A DNA stretch of 64,000 nt from Porphyrobacter sp. (GTDB lineage: Bacteria; Pseudomonadota; Alphaproteobacteria; Sphingomonadales; Sphingomonadaceae): NCBI GenBank assembly GCA_016125555.1, contig WGLN01000014.1, forward strand, positions 62,001-126,000, written 5' to 3'. Made by a program: the position numbers and the translations under genes. Shown here piece by piece: positions 1 to 7,377 of this stretch (its first letter is position 1; every line of letters begins with the position of its first letter). The notes under the pieces were generated by a model. The model was not told where the DNA came from, made no database searches, and saw nothing but the letters and a program-made list of their open reading frames with translations.

Positions 1-138
1 GCCTGGCGAACCCGGCGCATGGTCGAGCATGTAGATCATCTGGCGCGGCAGCATGAACAGCCCCGCCAGCCAGAACACCATGAAGGTGACGTGCCCGATC
101 TTGAGGAACAGGTAGATCTGGAGAAGCGTGGACTGCAT
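1..138 (-). CDS. hemJ: HemJ-type protoporphyrinogen IX oxidase, N-terminal part (runs off window)
   Basis: Only the first 46 codons are present; the gene continues beyond base 1. The start ATG is the complement of 136-138. The peptide opens with a hydrophobic helix, has a conserved membrane-embedded His at residue 16 (KIGHVTF), and then FWLAGLFMLPR, the pattern of the first transmembrane segment of HemJ/UPF0093. HemJ is an inner-membrane, heme-containing enzyme that oxidises protoporphyrinogen IX to protoporphyrin IX, the penultimate step of heme synthesis. It lies 6 bp downstream of hemE on the same strand, so the two are probably one operon. The linkage hemE-hemJ beside the replication origin is common in alphaproteobacteria. 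The distant CopD family is the other possibility, but the hemE linkage favours HemJ. Confidence 0.8.
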   Translation of the reverse strand, partial: MQSTLLQIYLFLKIGHVTFMVFWLAGLFMLPRQMIYMLDHAPGSPG

Positions 139-144
139 CTGTGC

Positions 145-1161
145 TTACCCTCTGAGCGCGGCGAGCAGTTCCTCGACATGGGAAATCGGCGTGTGCTGTC
201 CGATTCCGTGGCCGAGATTGAAAACATGGGGACGGTCCGCGAAAGCCGCAAGGATCGTGCGCACCCTTTCGGGAAGCGCCGGCCCCCCCGCCTCGACCAG
301 CAGCGGATCGAGATTGCCCTGCACCGGCATGCCTTCCGGCAGGCTCCGGTGCGCCCAGGCGGGATCGAGCGTCTCGTCGAGCCCGACCGCATCGACCCCG
401 GTTTCGCGCGCATAGGCGGGCAGCTTCGCGCCCGCGCCCTTGGGAAAGCCGATCACCGGCACATCCGGGTGCGACTGCTTGAGCTCAGCGGTGATCGCCG
501 CATTGGGGGCGATGACCCACCTCTCGAACTGATCGGGCGCAAGGCTCCCCGCCCAGCTGTCGAACAGCTGCACGGCTTCCGCGCCCGCGTCGATCTGGCC
601 GCGAAGGTAGGTCACCGAAACCTCCACGATGCGGTCGATGATCGCCTGCATCCGGCCTGCATCGCGATAGGCGAGCAGCCGCGCCGGGCCCTGATCCTTC
701 GACCCTTCCCCCGCGATCATGTAGGTCGCGACCGTCCAGGGGCTCCCCGCAAAGCCGAGCATGGTCACCTCGGGGCCGATCTGCTGGCGGGTGAGGCGCA
801 CGGTCTCGTAGACCGGCTCGAACCGCTCGAAGGCCGGGGTGAAGCTGTCGAGTTCCACCTCGAGCAACGTCGGCGAGAGGTGCGGGCCCTCGCCCGCCTG
901 GAAGGTCAGCCCCTGCCCCATCGCGTGCGGCACGATCAGGATGTCGGAGAACAGGATCGCCCCGTCGAAGCCGAAGCGCCGGATCGGCTGCACGGTGATC
1001 TCGGCCGCGGCCTCGCTGTCGTAGACGAGTTCGAGGAACCCGCCCTTTTCCGCACGAAGTTCCCGATATTCAGGAAGATAGCGACCCGCCTGACGCATCA
1101 GCCAGACAGGCGCGACGGGTTGGCGGACACCTTTGAGCGTATCGAGAAGCGGACCGGGCAT
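145..1161 (-). CDS. hemE: Uroporphyrinogen decarboxylase
   Basis: HemE removes the four acetate carboxyls of uroporphyrinogen III to give coproporphyrinogen III in the cytosol. The 338-residue product is normal length for the family. It has the N-terminal signature WLMRQAGRYLPEYR (residues about 21-34), whose arginines bind substrate carboxylates, and the FGFDGAILFSDIL segment containing the catalytic Asp. The minus-strand frame stays open upstream to 1299, but homology begins at MPGPLLDTLKG, so the ATG at 1161 is chosen. The upstream extension would run into the AT-rich non-coding tract. hemJ follows 6 bp downstream. hemE flanking the chromosomal origin is a recurring alphaproteobacterial arrangement (first described in Caulobacter and Rickettsia). 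Confidence 0.95.
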   Translation of the reverse strand: MPGPLLDTLKGVRQPVAPVWLMRQAGRYLPEYRELRAEKGGFLELVYDSEAAAEITVQPIRRFGFDGAILFSDILIVPHAMGQGLTFQAGEGPHLSPTLLEVELDSFTPAFERFEPVYETVRLTRQQIGPEVTMLGFAGSPWTVATYMIAGEGSKDQGPARLLAYRDAGRMQAIIDRIVEVSVTYLRGQIDAGAEAVQLFDSWAGSLAPDQFERWVIAPNAAITAELKQSHPDVPVIGFPKGAGAKLPAYARETGVDAVGLDETLDPAWAHRSLPEGMPVQGNLDPLLVEAGGPALPERVRTILAAFADRPHVFNLGHGIGQHTPISHVEELLAALRG

Positions 1162-1486
1162 GGCGTTCCTTAAACAAATCAATTCAAATTTTAAAAGGAT
1201 TGATGGAGTCTGTTGGCCCTGTGGAAAGCGGGAATTACCGGTTCCTGCCCGATTACCCCCAGCCCTGCCAGTCCCAAACACCCCCCGCCGAATCCGCATG
1301 GCTTGGACGTCAAGCGGGGTTTATCCCCACTCTTCCCAGCCTGTCGACAAAACCTCTCCCGTGTCGACAAATACCCCGGTGAAAAGCCGGACAGCGGGCA
1401 GGAAAATCGCTCCGCAGCTTGTCCGGCAATTGCTCCCGTGGTTTATGCGCCCTTCTGTCCACAGCCCCGGCGGATCCGCGCGAGCC
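1162..1486. other. Candidate chromosomal replication origin (oriC) between hemE and the PPDK regulator gene
   Basis: This 325-bp region has no plausible gene and separates divergent gene blocks. An AT-rich tract (about 1166-1200) adjoins hemE and could serve as the DNA-unwinding element. Downstream are degenerate DnaA boxes relative to TTATCCACA: TTATCCCCA at 1321-1329 (one mismatch), TGTCGACAA at 1342-1350 and again at 1362-1370 (reverse TTGTCGACA, two mismatches each), CTGTCCACA at 1455-1463 (two), and TGTGGAAAG at 1220-1228 (reverse CTTTCCACA, two). The first three are about 20 bp apart, roughly two helical turns. The flanking order hemE / this region / DUF299-maf-aroE-coaE-dnaQ is the one around the mapped Caulobacter origin. 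TTAA motifs occur at 1170 and 1191, but no clean TTAA-N7-TTAA CtrA site. No GC-skew calculation could be done here. Confidence 0.72.
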
Positions 1487-2332
1487 ATGAACCGACTCAA
1501 CCTCCACCTCGTATCGGATTCGACCGGCGAGACGCTGGAGATGATCGCCAAGGCGGCGCTGGCGCAGTTCGACGATCCCGATGTCAGCCGCCATTTCTGG
1601 CCGATGGTGCGCTCGCTGCAGCACCTCGACCGGATCGTCCCCGATCTCGCCGCGCATCCGGGCCTCGTGCTCTACACGCTGGTGAACCCGGAAACCCGCA
1701 AGCGGCTGGAGGAGCATTGCCGTCATCTCGGCCTCCCCGCGGTGCCGGTGCTCGACCAGGTGACCGCCGCACTGGAGGCGCAGCTCGGCCAGGAGGCGCA
1801 TGGCCGCCCGGGCCGGCAGCACATGATGGACGAGGATTACTTCAAGCGCGTCGACGCGATCCAGTACACCATCGCCCATGACGACGGGATCGGCTGGGAG
1901 GAATGGGAGGAAGCCGACATCGTGCTGGTCGGCGTGTCGCGCTCGTCCAAGACGCCGACGAGCATCTATCTCGCCAATCGCGGCTACAAGGTCGCGAACA
2001 TCCCGCTGGTGGTGGAAAGCCCCCCGCCCCCGGTGCTGTTCGGGCTGCGCCATCCGCTGGTGGTGGGGCTGACCACCAGCCCGGAACGCCTCGTGCAGAT
2101 CCGCCGCAACCGGCTGCTGTCGCTGAACGAGGCGACCGAGACGGCTTACGTGGACAACGAGCGGGTCAAGGGCGAGATCCAGTTCGCGCGGCGGATGTTC
2201 GGCGACAATGGCTGGCCGGTGATCGACGTCACCCGCCGCTCGATCGAGGAGACCGCGGCGGCGATCATCCGGCTGGTGCAGGAACGCGGGCGCCGCACCG
2301 AGGGCGCGCGCGGGGCGGGCAAGCCGATATGA
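1487..2332 (+). CDS. Pyruvate, phosphate/water dikinase regulatory protein (DUF299 family kinase-pyrophosphorylase)
   Basis: The 281-residue product belongs to the DUF299/PPSR family. These bifunctional enzymes use ADP to phosphorylate a Thr on pyruvate phosphate dikinase or PEP synthase (inactivation) and use phosphate to reverse it, switching between glycolysis and gluconeogenesis. Visible marks are the N-terminal HLVSDSTGET motif (residues 7-16), HDDG (131-134) and the P-loop-like GVSRSSKTPTS (149-159). The frame is open back to 1133 through the non-coding region; the ATG at 1487 is chosen because homology starts at once with MNRLNLHLVSDS. It overlaps maf by 4 bp (ATGA), so it is the first gene of the origin-proximal operon. 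The dikinase that it would control is not in this window. Confidence 0.92.
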   Translation: MNRLNLHLVSDSTGETLEMIAKAALAQFDDPDVSRHFWPMVRSLQHLDRIVPDLAAHPGLVLYTLVNPETRKRLEEHCRHLGLPAVPVLDQVTAALEAQLGQEAHGRPGRQHMMDEDYFKRVDAIQYTIAHDDGIGWEEWEEADIVLVGVSRSSKTPTSIYLANRGYKVANIPLVVESPPPPVLFGLRHPLVVGLTTSPERLVQIRRNRLLSLNEATETAYVDNERVKGEIQFARRMFGDNGWPVIDVTRRSIEETAAAIIRLVQERGRRTEGARGAGKPI

Positions 2333-2943
2333 GCGCCCCGGCGCCTCGCCTGATTCTCGCCAGCAAGAGCGCCTCACGCAGGGCGATGCTCGATGCCGCC
2401 GGGGTCGCCTATGAAAGCATCCCCGCCGATATCGACGAGCGTGCAGTGGAAGTGGGGCTTGCAGGCGCCGCCCCTGCCGAGGTGGCCGAGGCGCTCGCGG
2501 TCGCCAAGGCGGCGGCGGTGGCGGAGCGCCATCCCGGCGCGCTGGTGCTGGGTTCGGATTCGCTGGTGGTGGCAGGCGGACGGCGCTTCGACAAGCCGCG
2601 CAGCCGCGAGGAGGCGGGCGAACACCTGCGGTTCTTCTCCGGCAAGGTGATGGAGCTGCACTCCGCCGCCGCGCTGGTCAGGGCCGATAGGGAGGGTGCG
2701 GGGTGCGAGTGGAGCCACGCGAGCCTTGCCCGGCTGCACGTGCGCGCCCTGTCCGAGGATTTCATTGCGCATTATCTCGACCGCGAATGGCCCGCGATCG
2801 GCCACACCGTCGGTGCCTTCCGCATCGAGGGCCCGGGGGTGCAGCTGTTCTCGGCGATCGAGGGCGATCAGTTCACCGTGCTCGGCATGCCGCTGCTCCC
2901 CCTGCTGAGCGCGCTGCGCGAGGAAGGGGTGCTGGTTTCGTGA
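2329..2943 (+). CDS. maf: Maf-family nucleoside triphosphate pyrophosphatase
   Basis: Maf proteins hydrolyse nucleoside triphosphates (canonical or modified such as m7GTP) to monophosphate and pyrophosphate, acting as house-cleaning enzymes. The 204-residue product has the family opening LILASKSASRRAML (residues 8-21), which binds the triphosphate, and the LGSDSLV segment with the catalytic Asp near residue 79. GSDS rather than GADT suggests the YceF-like subgroup, but substrate preference cannot be assigned from this. The start overlaps the upstream stop by 4 bp (ATGA) and its own stop overlaps the GTG of aroE (GTGA), giving tight translational coupling. Confidence 0.92.
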   Translation: MSAPAPRLILASKSASRRAMLDAAGVAYESIPADIDERAVEVGLAGAAPAEVAEALAVAKAAAVAERHPGALVLGSDSLVVAGGRRFDKPRSREEAGEHLRFFSGKVMELHSAAALVRADREGAGCEWSHASLARLHVRALSEDFIAHYLDREWPAIGHTVGAFRIEGPGVQLFSAIEGDQFTVLGMPLLPLLSALREEGVLVS

Positions 2944-3788
2944 GACCCTACGCGGAAGTGATCGGCGACCCCATCGCGCAGTCGAAGTCGCCTGCGATCC
3001 ACAATTTCTGGCTGGAGAAGCTCGGGATCGACGCCGAATACCGCGCCTGCCATGTGCGGCCCGAGGAACTCGGCGAATACCTCGCCGCGCGCAATGCCGA
3101 TGACGATTGGCGCGGGTGCAATGTCACCATGCCGCACAAGCAGGCGGTTCTGCCGCTGCTCGACACCGTGTCTCCCACGGCAGAGCGGATCGGGGCGGTC
3201 AACACGGTGGTGATGCGCGATTACCTGCTGCATGGCGACAACACCGACGCACCGGGCTTCATGGAGCCTCTGGGTTTGTATGAGACTGGGCAAACCTACC
3301 GTTTCGCCATGCTTGTCGGCACCGGCGGTGCGGCCCGGGCCATTGCCGACGCGCTGCAAGAAAATCGTTGGACCATCATCTCCTATAGCCGCGATCCCGC
3401 CAAGGCCGAGCGCGAGATCGGTCGCTACATCTGGGACAAGGATTTGATCTGTCCGCTGGAGGATCTCGCCCGTTCCAGCCATCCGGAACTCATCCCTTCC
3501 GACGCAGACCGCATCGACATCCTCGTCAACGCCAGCGCGATGGGCATGGCAGGATACCCCGATCTTGCGGTCGATCTTGACGGAATCGTCGAAGACCTGA
3601 TCGTCTATGACATCGTGACCCACCCCTTGGAGACACGCCTGATCCGGCAGGCCCGCGCCAAGGGACTGCGCACCATCGACGGGCTCGCCATGCTGATCGG
3701 CCAGGCCGCGGTCGCCTTCGAGAAGTTCTTCGGCCAGCCCGCCCCGCGCGAGCATGATGCCGAACTGCGCGCGATCCTCACCTCATGA
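2940..3788 (+). CDS. aroE: Shikimate dehydrogenase
   Basis: AroE catalyses NADPH-dependent reduction of 3-dehydroshikimate to shikimate in the pathway to aromatic amino acids. The 282-residue product starts at GTG 2940, which shares bases with the maf stop (GTGA) and precedes the conserved YAEVIGDPIAQSKSP. It has SKSPAIHN (15-22) for substrate binding, catalytic Lys67 in NVTMPHK, Asp103 in GDNTDAPGF, the dinucleotide-binding GTGGAARA (127-134), NASAMGM, and a C-terminal GQAAVAFEKFFG helix. The stretch 3200-3560 is a little less GC-rich than the neighbours by eye. That is weak evidence and more likely local drift than transfer, since length and motifs are normal. Confidence 0.95.
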   Translation: MRPYAEVIGDPIAQSKSPAIHNFWLEKLGIDAEYRACHVRPEELGEYLAARNADDDWRGCNVTMPHKQAVLPLLDTVSPTAERIGAVNTVVMRDYLLHGDNTDAPGFMEPLGLYETGQTYRFAMLVGTGGAARAIADALQENRWTIISYSRDPAKAEREIGRYIWDKDLICPLEDLARSSHPELIPSDADRIDILVNASAMGMAGYPDLAVDLDGIVEDLIVYDIVTHPLETRLIRQARAKGLRTIDGLAMLIGQAAVAFEKFFGQPAPREHDAELRAILTS

Positions 3789-4369
3789 CCAGACCGAAGA
3801 TCATCGGCCTCACCGGTAGCATCGGCATGGGCAAATCCACCGTCGCAGCCATGTTCGCGGAAGCCGGAATCCCGGTGTTCGATGCCGATGCCGAGGTGCG
3901 CGCGATGCAGGGGCCGGGTGGCGCACTCGTCCCCGCGATCGAGGCGGCCTTTCCCGGTTCGACCGGCCCCGAGGGCGTCGACCGCGACCGATTGGGCCAC
4001 CAGGTCTTCGCCGACAAGGCGGCGCTCGCGCGGCTCGAAGCCATCGTCCACCCCGCCGTCGCCGCCAAGCGCGCCGTCTTCCTCGCAGCCAACGCCGACA
4101 AGCGCGCGGTGGTGTTCGACATCCCGCTGCTGTTCGAGCGCGGCGGGCACGAGGCGGTGGACATGATCGTCGTCGTCTCCGCCCCCGAGGACGTCCAGCG
4201 CGCCCGGGTGCTCGCCCGGCCCGGCATGACCCGCGAGAAATTCGACCACATCTTCGGCCTGCAGCTCCACGACAGCGAGAAACGCGCGCGCGCCGATCAT
4301 GTCATCGACACCGGCACCTCGCTGGAGGAAACCCGCCGCGAAGTGCTGGCGCTGATCGCGTCGATTTGA
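3785..4369 (+). CDS. coaE: Dephospho-CoA kinase
   Basis: CoaE phosphorylates the 3'-hydroxyl of dephospho-CoA with ATP, the last step of coenzyme A synthesis. The 194-residue product carries the P-loop GSIGMGKST at residues 11-19, the DADAEVR segment just after it (31-37), and the lid region with RARVLARPGMT. The start overlaps the aroE stop by 4 bp (ATGA), making it the fourth coupled gene of the origin-proximal operon. coaE between aroE and dnaQ is the usual alphaproteobacterial order. Confidence 0.95.
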   Translation: MTRPKIIGLTGSIGMGKSTVAAMFAEAGIPVFDADAEVRAMQGPGGALVPAIEAAFPGSTGPEGVDRDRLGHQVFADKAALARLEAIVHPAVAAKRAVFLAANADKRAVVFDIPLLFERGGHEAVDMIVVVSAPEDVQRARVLARPGMTREKFDHIFGLQLHDSEKRARADHVIDTGTSLEETRREVLALIASI

Positions 4370-4418
4370 ACGCTGGCGGCTCTTGCCAGCGGACCATTCC
4401 GGGAGGATAGTGCCGCAA

Positions 4419-5120
4419 ATGCGCGAAGTGATCTTCGATACCGAAACCACCGGGCTCGACCCCAAGAGTGGGGACCGCATGGTGGAAATCGGCTGCGTCG
4501 AGATGGTCGGCCGGGTCGAGACCGGGCGCACCTTCCACGCCTATTTCAATCCCGAGCGCGACATGCCGGTCGAGGCCGAGAAAGTCCACGGCCTCTCCGC
4601 CGCCTTCCTCGCCACCAAGCCGCGCTTCGCCGAAAGCGCGGACGAACTGCTCGCATTCCTCGGCGACGCGCCGCTGGTGGCGCATAATGCCGGATTCGAC
4701 TTCGGCTTCCTCAATGCCGAGCTCGAACGCATCGGGCGGGAACCGGTGAGCTACGACCGGATGGTCGACACCGTCGCGCTTGCGCGCCGCAAGCACCCCG
4801 GCGCCAAGAACTCGCTCGATGCGCTGTGCACCCGCTACGGCATCGACCGCAGCCACCGCGTCAAGCACGGCGCGCTGCTCGATGCCGAACTGCTCGCCCA
4901 GGTCTATGTCGAACTCACCGGCGGGCGGCAGATTGGGCTCGAACTCGCCGCCGAGAGCACCGTGGTGGTGGAAAGCGTGGTGCAGATCACCGCCAGCCCC
5001 GCCGCCGCGCGGGTGGCGCGCCCGCCGCGCCCCCATGCGCCGAGCGCCGAGGAGCTCGAGCGCCACCGCGCCTTCATCGCAGGCATCGAGAATGCGATCT
5101 GGGCCAGCGGGGCGCGCTGA
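4419..5120 (+). CDS. dnaQ: DNA polymerase III epsilon subunit (3'-5' proofreading exonuclease)
   Basis: DnaQ is the proofreading exonuclease of the replicative polymerase core. The 233-residue product shows the DEDDh exonuclease motifs: DTETTGL (Exo I, Asp7 and Glu9), HNAGFDFGF (Exo II) and HGALLDAELLA with its His and Asp (Exo III). The start is a choice: GGAGG at 4402-4406 lies 12 bp before ATG 4419 but only 3 bp before an in-frame GTG at 4410. ATG 4419 puts homology (MREVIFDTETTG) at the first residue and is preferred. The C-terminal part (about 180-233) is more variable and probably binds the alpha subunit. It closes the operon; in Caulobacter secB follows dnaQ, but here hpf does. Confidence 0.94.
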   Translation: MREVIFDTETTGLDPKSGDRMVEIGCVEMVGRVETGRTFHAYFNPERDMPVEAEKVHGLSAAFLATKPRFAESADELLAFLGDAPLVAHNAGFDFGFLNAELERIGREPVSYDRMVDTVALARRKHPGAKNSLDALCTRYGIDRSHRVKHGALLDAELLAQVYVELTGGRQIGLELAAESTVVVESVVQITASPAAARVARPPRPHAPSAEELERHRAFIAGIENAIWASGAR

Positions 5121-5176
5121 AGGGGCGGCGCGCAAACTTTGATCGGGATCCGTATTTCCGGACGGAGGATAGTGAC

Positions 5177-5743
5177 ATGGACATCAGGATTTCAGGCCAC
5201 CAGGTGGACACCGGCACGGCGCTGCAGGAACACGCCGCCGACCGGCTGGGCGCGGTGGTCGAGAAATATTTCGACAACGCGCTCTCCAGCCATGTCACCT
5301 TCGGCAAGGCGCCCGCCGGGGCCTTCACCTGCGACATCGTCACCCACGTGATGCAGGGCCTGATCCTCAAGGCGCAAGGTCAGGCGCAGGACGCGCATGT
5401 CGCGCTCGACGACGCGGCGGCGAAGATCGACAAGCAGCTGCGCCGCTACAAGCGCCGCCTCACCGACCGCCACGAACAGGCCGATCACGCGCGCGGCGAG
5501 GAGGAGGCCGCCTACACCATCCTCGCCGTCGAGGAGGATTCCGAGGAGGAGGTTTCCGCCGACGCCCCTTTGGTGATCGCCGAAACGCGGACCGACATCC
5601 CCACCGCCAGCGTCGCCGACGCGGTGATGATGATGGACCTGCGCCACACGCCCGCGCTGTTCTTCAAAAATGCTGGCACCGGACGGCATAATATGGTTTA
5701 CCGGCGCGCCGATGGTTCGATCGGATGGGTCGAACCGCGATAG
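5177..5743 (+). CDS. hpf: Long-form ribosome hibernation-promoting factor
   Basis: HPF binds the decoding region of the 30S subunit and, in its long form, dimerises 70S ribosomes into inactive 100S particles in stationary phase. The 188-residue product has the N-terminal S30AE domain (MDIRISGHQVDTG onward, to about residue 105), an acidic linker, and the C-terminal dimerisation domain with PALFFKNAGTGRHNMVYRR near the end, so this is the long form. GGAGG at 5163-5167 is 9 bp from the ATG. hpf followed by ptsN is a conserved pairing usually downstream of rpoN, but rpoN is not here. Confidence 0.93.
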   Translation: MDIRISGHQVDTGTALQEHAADRLGAVVEKYFDNALSSHVTFGKAPAGAFTCDIVTHVMQGLILKAQGQAQDAHVALDDAAAKIDKQLRRYKRRLTDRHEQADHARGEEEAAYTILAVEEDSEEEVSADAPLVIAETRTDIPTASVADAVMMMDLRHTPALFFKNAGTGRHNMVYRRADGSIGWVEPR

Positions 5744-5899
5744 TGCACGGGCCAACCGCTGGAGGGCGGTTTCACTGGGATGGCACCGGGCGCACGCGGC
5801 AGCAGCAGGAGGGGCACGAGCCCCGGTCGGCAGGACGATGCGTCCCCCGCCGCTCCGGCACTGCACGCTAAGGCATCTTCAATCGGGAATCGTGGCAAT

Positions 5900-6361
5900 A
5901 TGGACGTCAACCTTGCTCTCTCACCGCAGGCGATTGCGTTTGCGCGTCTCGACAGCAAACCCGCGGTGCTCGCCGCGGTCGCCGGGCTGATGGCCGCGGC
6001 TTACGGGATCGACCGCGAGGAGGTTCTGGAAAACCTCGAAGCGCGCGAGGCGCTCGGCAGCACCGGTTTCGGGCGGGGGGTGGCGATCCCGCATTGCCGC
6101 AGCAAGGATGTGCGCCGCCCCAGCCTCGCGCTGATCCGGCTCGAGGCGCCGCTCGATTTCGCCGCCGCCGATGCACAGCCGGTGACGCTGGTGTGCGGGC
6201 TCGTTTCGCCCGAGAACGCCGGCGCGACCCACCTCCATGCGCTCGCCGCGATCTCGCGCCTCGCACGCGACGAGGCCAAGTTGCAGATGCTCGCCGAGGC
6301 GCCCGATGCCGAGGCGGTCTACGCCCTGCTCACCCACCAGTTCGAGCGGGACGCCGCCTGA
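5900..6361 (+). CDS. ptsN: PTS IIA-like nitrogen-regulatory protein (EIIA-Ntr)
   Basis: EIIA-Ntr is the phosphoacceptor end of the nitrogen PTS (EI-Ntr, NPr, EIIA-Ntr), which regulates rather than transports. The 153-residue product is normal length for PtsN. The phosphorylatable His is His65 in GRGVAIPHCR, with the typical preceding LEAREALGSTGFG. The ATG at 5900 is chosen since homology (LSPQAIAFARLDSK, with the preceding short N-terminal strand) begins within a few residues. The 156-bp gap after hpf is GC-rich and contains no recognisable gene or terminator, so co-transcription with hpf is possible. Confidence 0.92.
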   Translation: MDVNLALSPQAIAFARLDSKPAVLAAVAGLMAAAYGIDREEVLENLEAREALGSTGFGRGVAIPHCRSKDVRRPSLALIRLEAPLDFAAADAQPVTLVCGLVSPENAGATHLHALAAISRLARDEAKLQMLAEAPDAEAVYALLTHQFERDAA

Positions 6362-6380
6362 CCTCCCGAACCGCCCGACG

Positions 6381-6857
6381 ATGACCGCAGAGCACGACGC
6401 ATCGCCCGCCACCGGAGCGGACAGCCATTACCGCGCGCTTGAGCGGCTCTATGCCTCCGCGCCGGTCAACGCCAAGTTCGCAAGCCGGCTGCACATCCCG
6501 GGCGAGGGCCGCTCGCGCCTCACCTTCACCGTCTCGCCCGAGGATTACCACGCGGCGGGCGCGGCGCACGGGACGATCTACTTCAAGATGCTCGACGATG
6601 CCGCCTTCTACGCGGCCAACACGCTGGCGACCGACCGCTTCCTCCTGACCACCAGCTTCAATCTGCACTTCACCAAGCCGGTGCGCGCCGGAACGGTCAC
6701 CGCCGAGGGACGCTGGGTCTCCGGACGACGGCGGGTGTTCGTCGCCGAGGCGCGGCTGGTCGATGCGGAAGGCGAGGAGATCGGCCGCGGCACCGGCACC
6801 TTCATGCGCTCGCGCATCCCGCTGTCCAGCCTCCCCGGCTACACGGCCGGGAAATGA
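6381..6857 (+). CDS. PaaI-type hotdog-fold acyl-CoA thioesterase
   Basis: The 158-residue product is a single hotdog domain, with AAGAAHGTIYFKMLDDAAFYAAN (about 55-77, central helix region) and a C-terminal strand RVFVAEARLVDAEGEEIGRGTGTF characteristic of PaaI/YdiI-like thioesterases that hydrolyse acyl-CoAs. The substrate cannot be inferred. It starts 19 bp after ptsN and overlaps the next gene by 4 bp, suggesting one transcription unit from hpf or ptsN onward. Confidence 0.8.
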   Translation: MTAEHDASPATGADSHYRALERLYASAPVNAKFASRLHIPGEGRSRLTFTVSPEDYHAAGAAHGTIYFKMLDDAAFYAANTLATDRFLLTTSFNLHFTKPVRAGTVTAEGRWVSGRRRVFVAEARLVDAEGEEIGRGTGTFMRSRIPLSSLPGYTAGK

Positions 6858-7195
6858 GCGCGCGCCTTCCCGCCCATCTCGAAGCGGGCGCGATCATTCG
6901 CCTCGCCGAGGCGCAGGGCGGATTCGCGACCGTGCTCGCGAAGGGCGAGCGCGATGCGGGGACGATCCTGCTGGTAACCACGTGTCGTGGGGAAGCGGCA
7001 AGACTTTATGAACGCATGCCCAATCTCGAGGGTTCGCGCAGCTTTGTTGCTGTGAAAAGCGAAGACCCTGAAAACAGGCAGGATTTTTCGGAATATCTGG
7101 CCCGGCGCCGGCGCCAGGACGCGGATCTCTGGCTGATCGAGGTTAATATCGATGATGAGGAACGCTTCGTCGCGCAAATCGACGCGTTAACTTGA
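6854..7195 (+). CDS. DUF1491 family protein
   Basis: The 113-residue product matches the DUF1491 pattern: an N-terminal LPAHLEAGAIIRLAEAQGGFATVLAKGERDAGTI-type strand-rich region, LYERMP near the middle, and a C-terminal WLIEVNIDDEERFVA. No catalytic motif is visible and the function is unknown. Start overlaps the thioesterase stop (ATGA), so the pair is translationally coupled. DUF1491 genes are common in Sphingomonadales next to small housekeeping genes. Confidence 0.75.
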   Translation: MSARLPAHLEAGAIIRLAEAQGGFATVLAKGERDAGTILLVTTCRGEAARLYERMPNLEGSRSFVAVKSEDPENRQDFSEYLARRRRQDADLWLIEVNIDDEERFVAQIDALT

Positions 7196-7219
7196 CCTCG
7201 GCGCGCGCAGGGCTATGTG
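7192..7219 (+). promoter_or_regulatory. Candidate sigma-70 promoter for the wall hydrolase gene
   Basis: TTGACC at 7192-7197 and TATGTG at 7214-7219 are separated by 16 bp, overlapping the end of the DUF1491 gene. A TTGACC -35 box is also seen ahead of fumC and rpmB in this window. It would give a leader of roughly 150 nt before the hydrolase start. Assigned by eye only. Confidence 0.35.
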
Positions 7220-7377
7220 CCCGCGCACTTCCTGGCGCAGGCTGACAGGGCGGCAATCCGGCCGTTCGTGCAGCACGCAGACGGGGAGCGGCCGGCAGGC
7301 CTTTTTCGAACCCCCCTCTCATTACGTGAATACACGCAAAGGGTTCCCGCCTGCGTCGGAGCGCGCTCACCGCCCGA

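Noticed and set aside
1168..1196. CtrA site in the candidate origin
   Set aside because: TTAA motifs at 1170 and 1191 are 21 bp apart, not the 11 bp needed for TTAA-N7-TTAA; the tract is better read as simply AT-rich.
7260..7310. Hairpin with T-run in the leader of the wall hydrolase gene (terminator or small RNA)
   Set aside because: The stem is only four GGCC bases with an ambiguous loop, too weak to support a terminator or an RNA gene.
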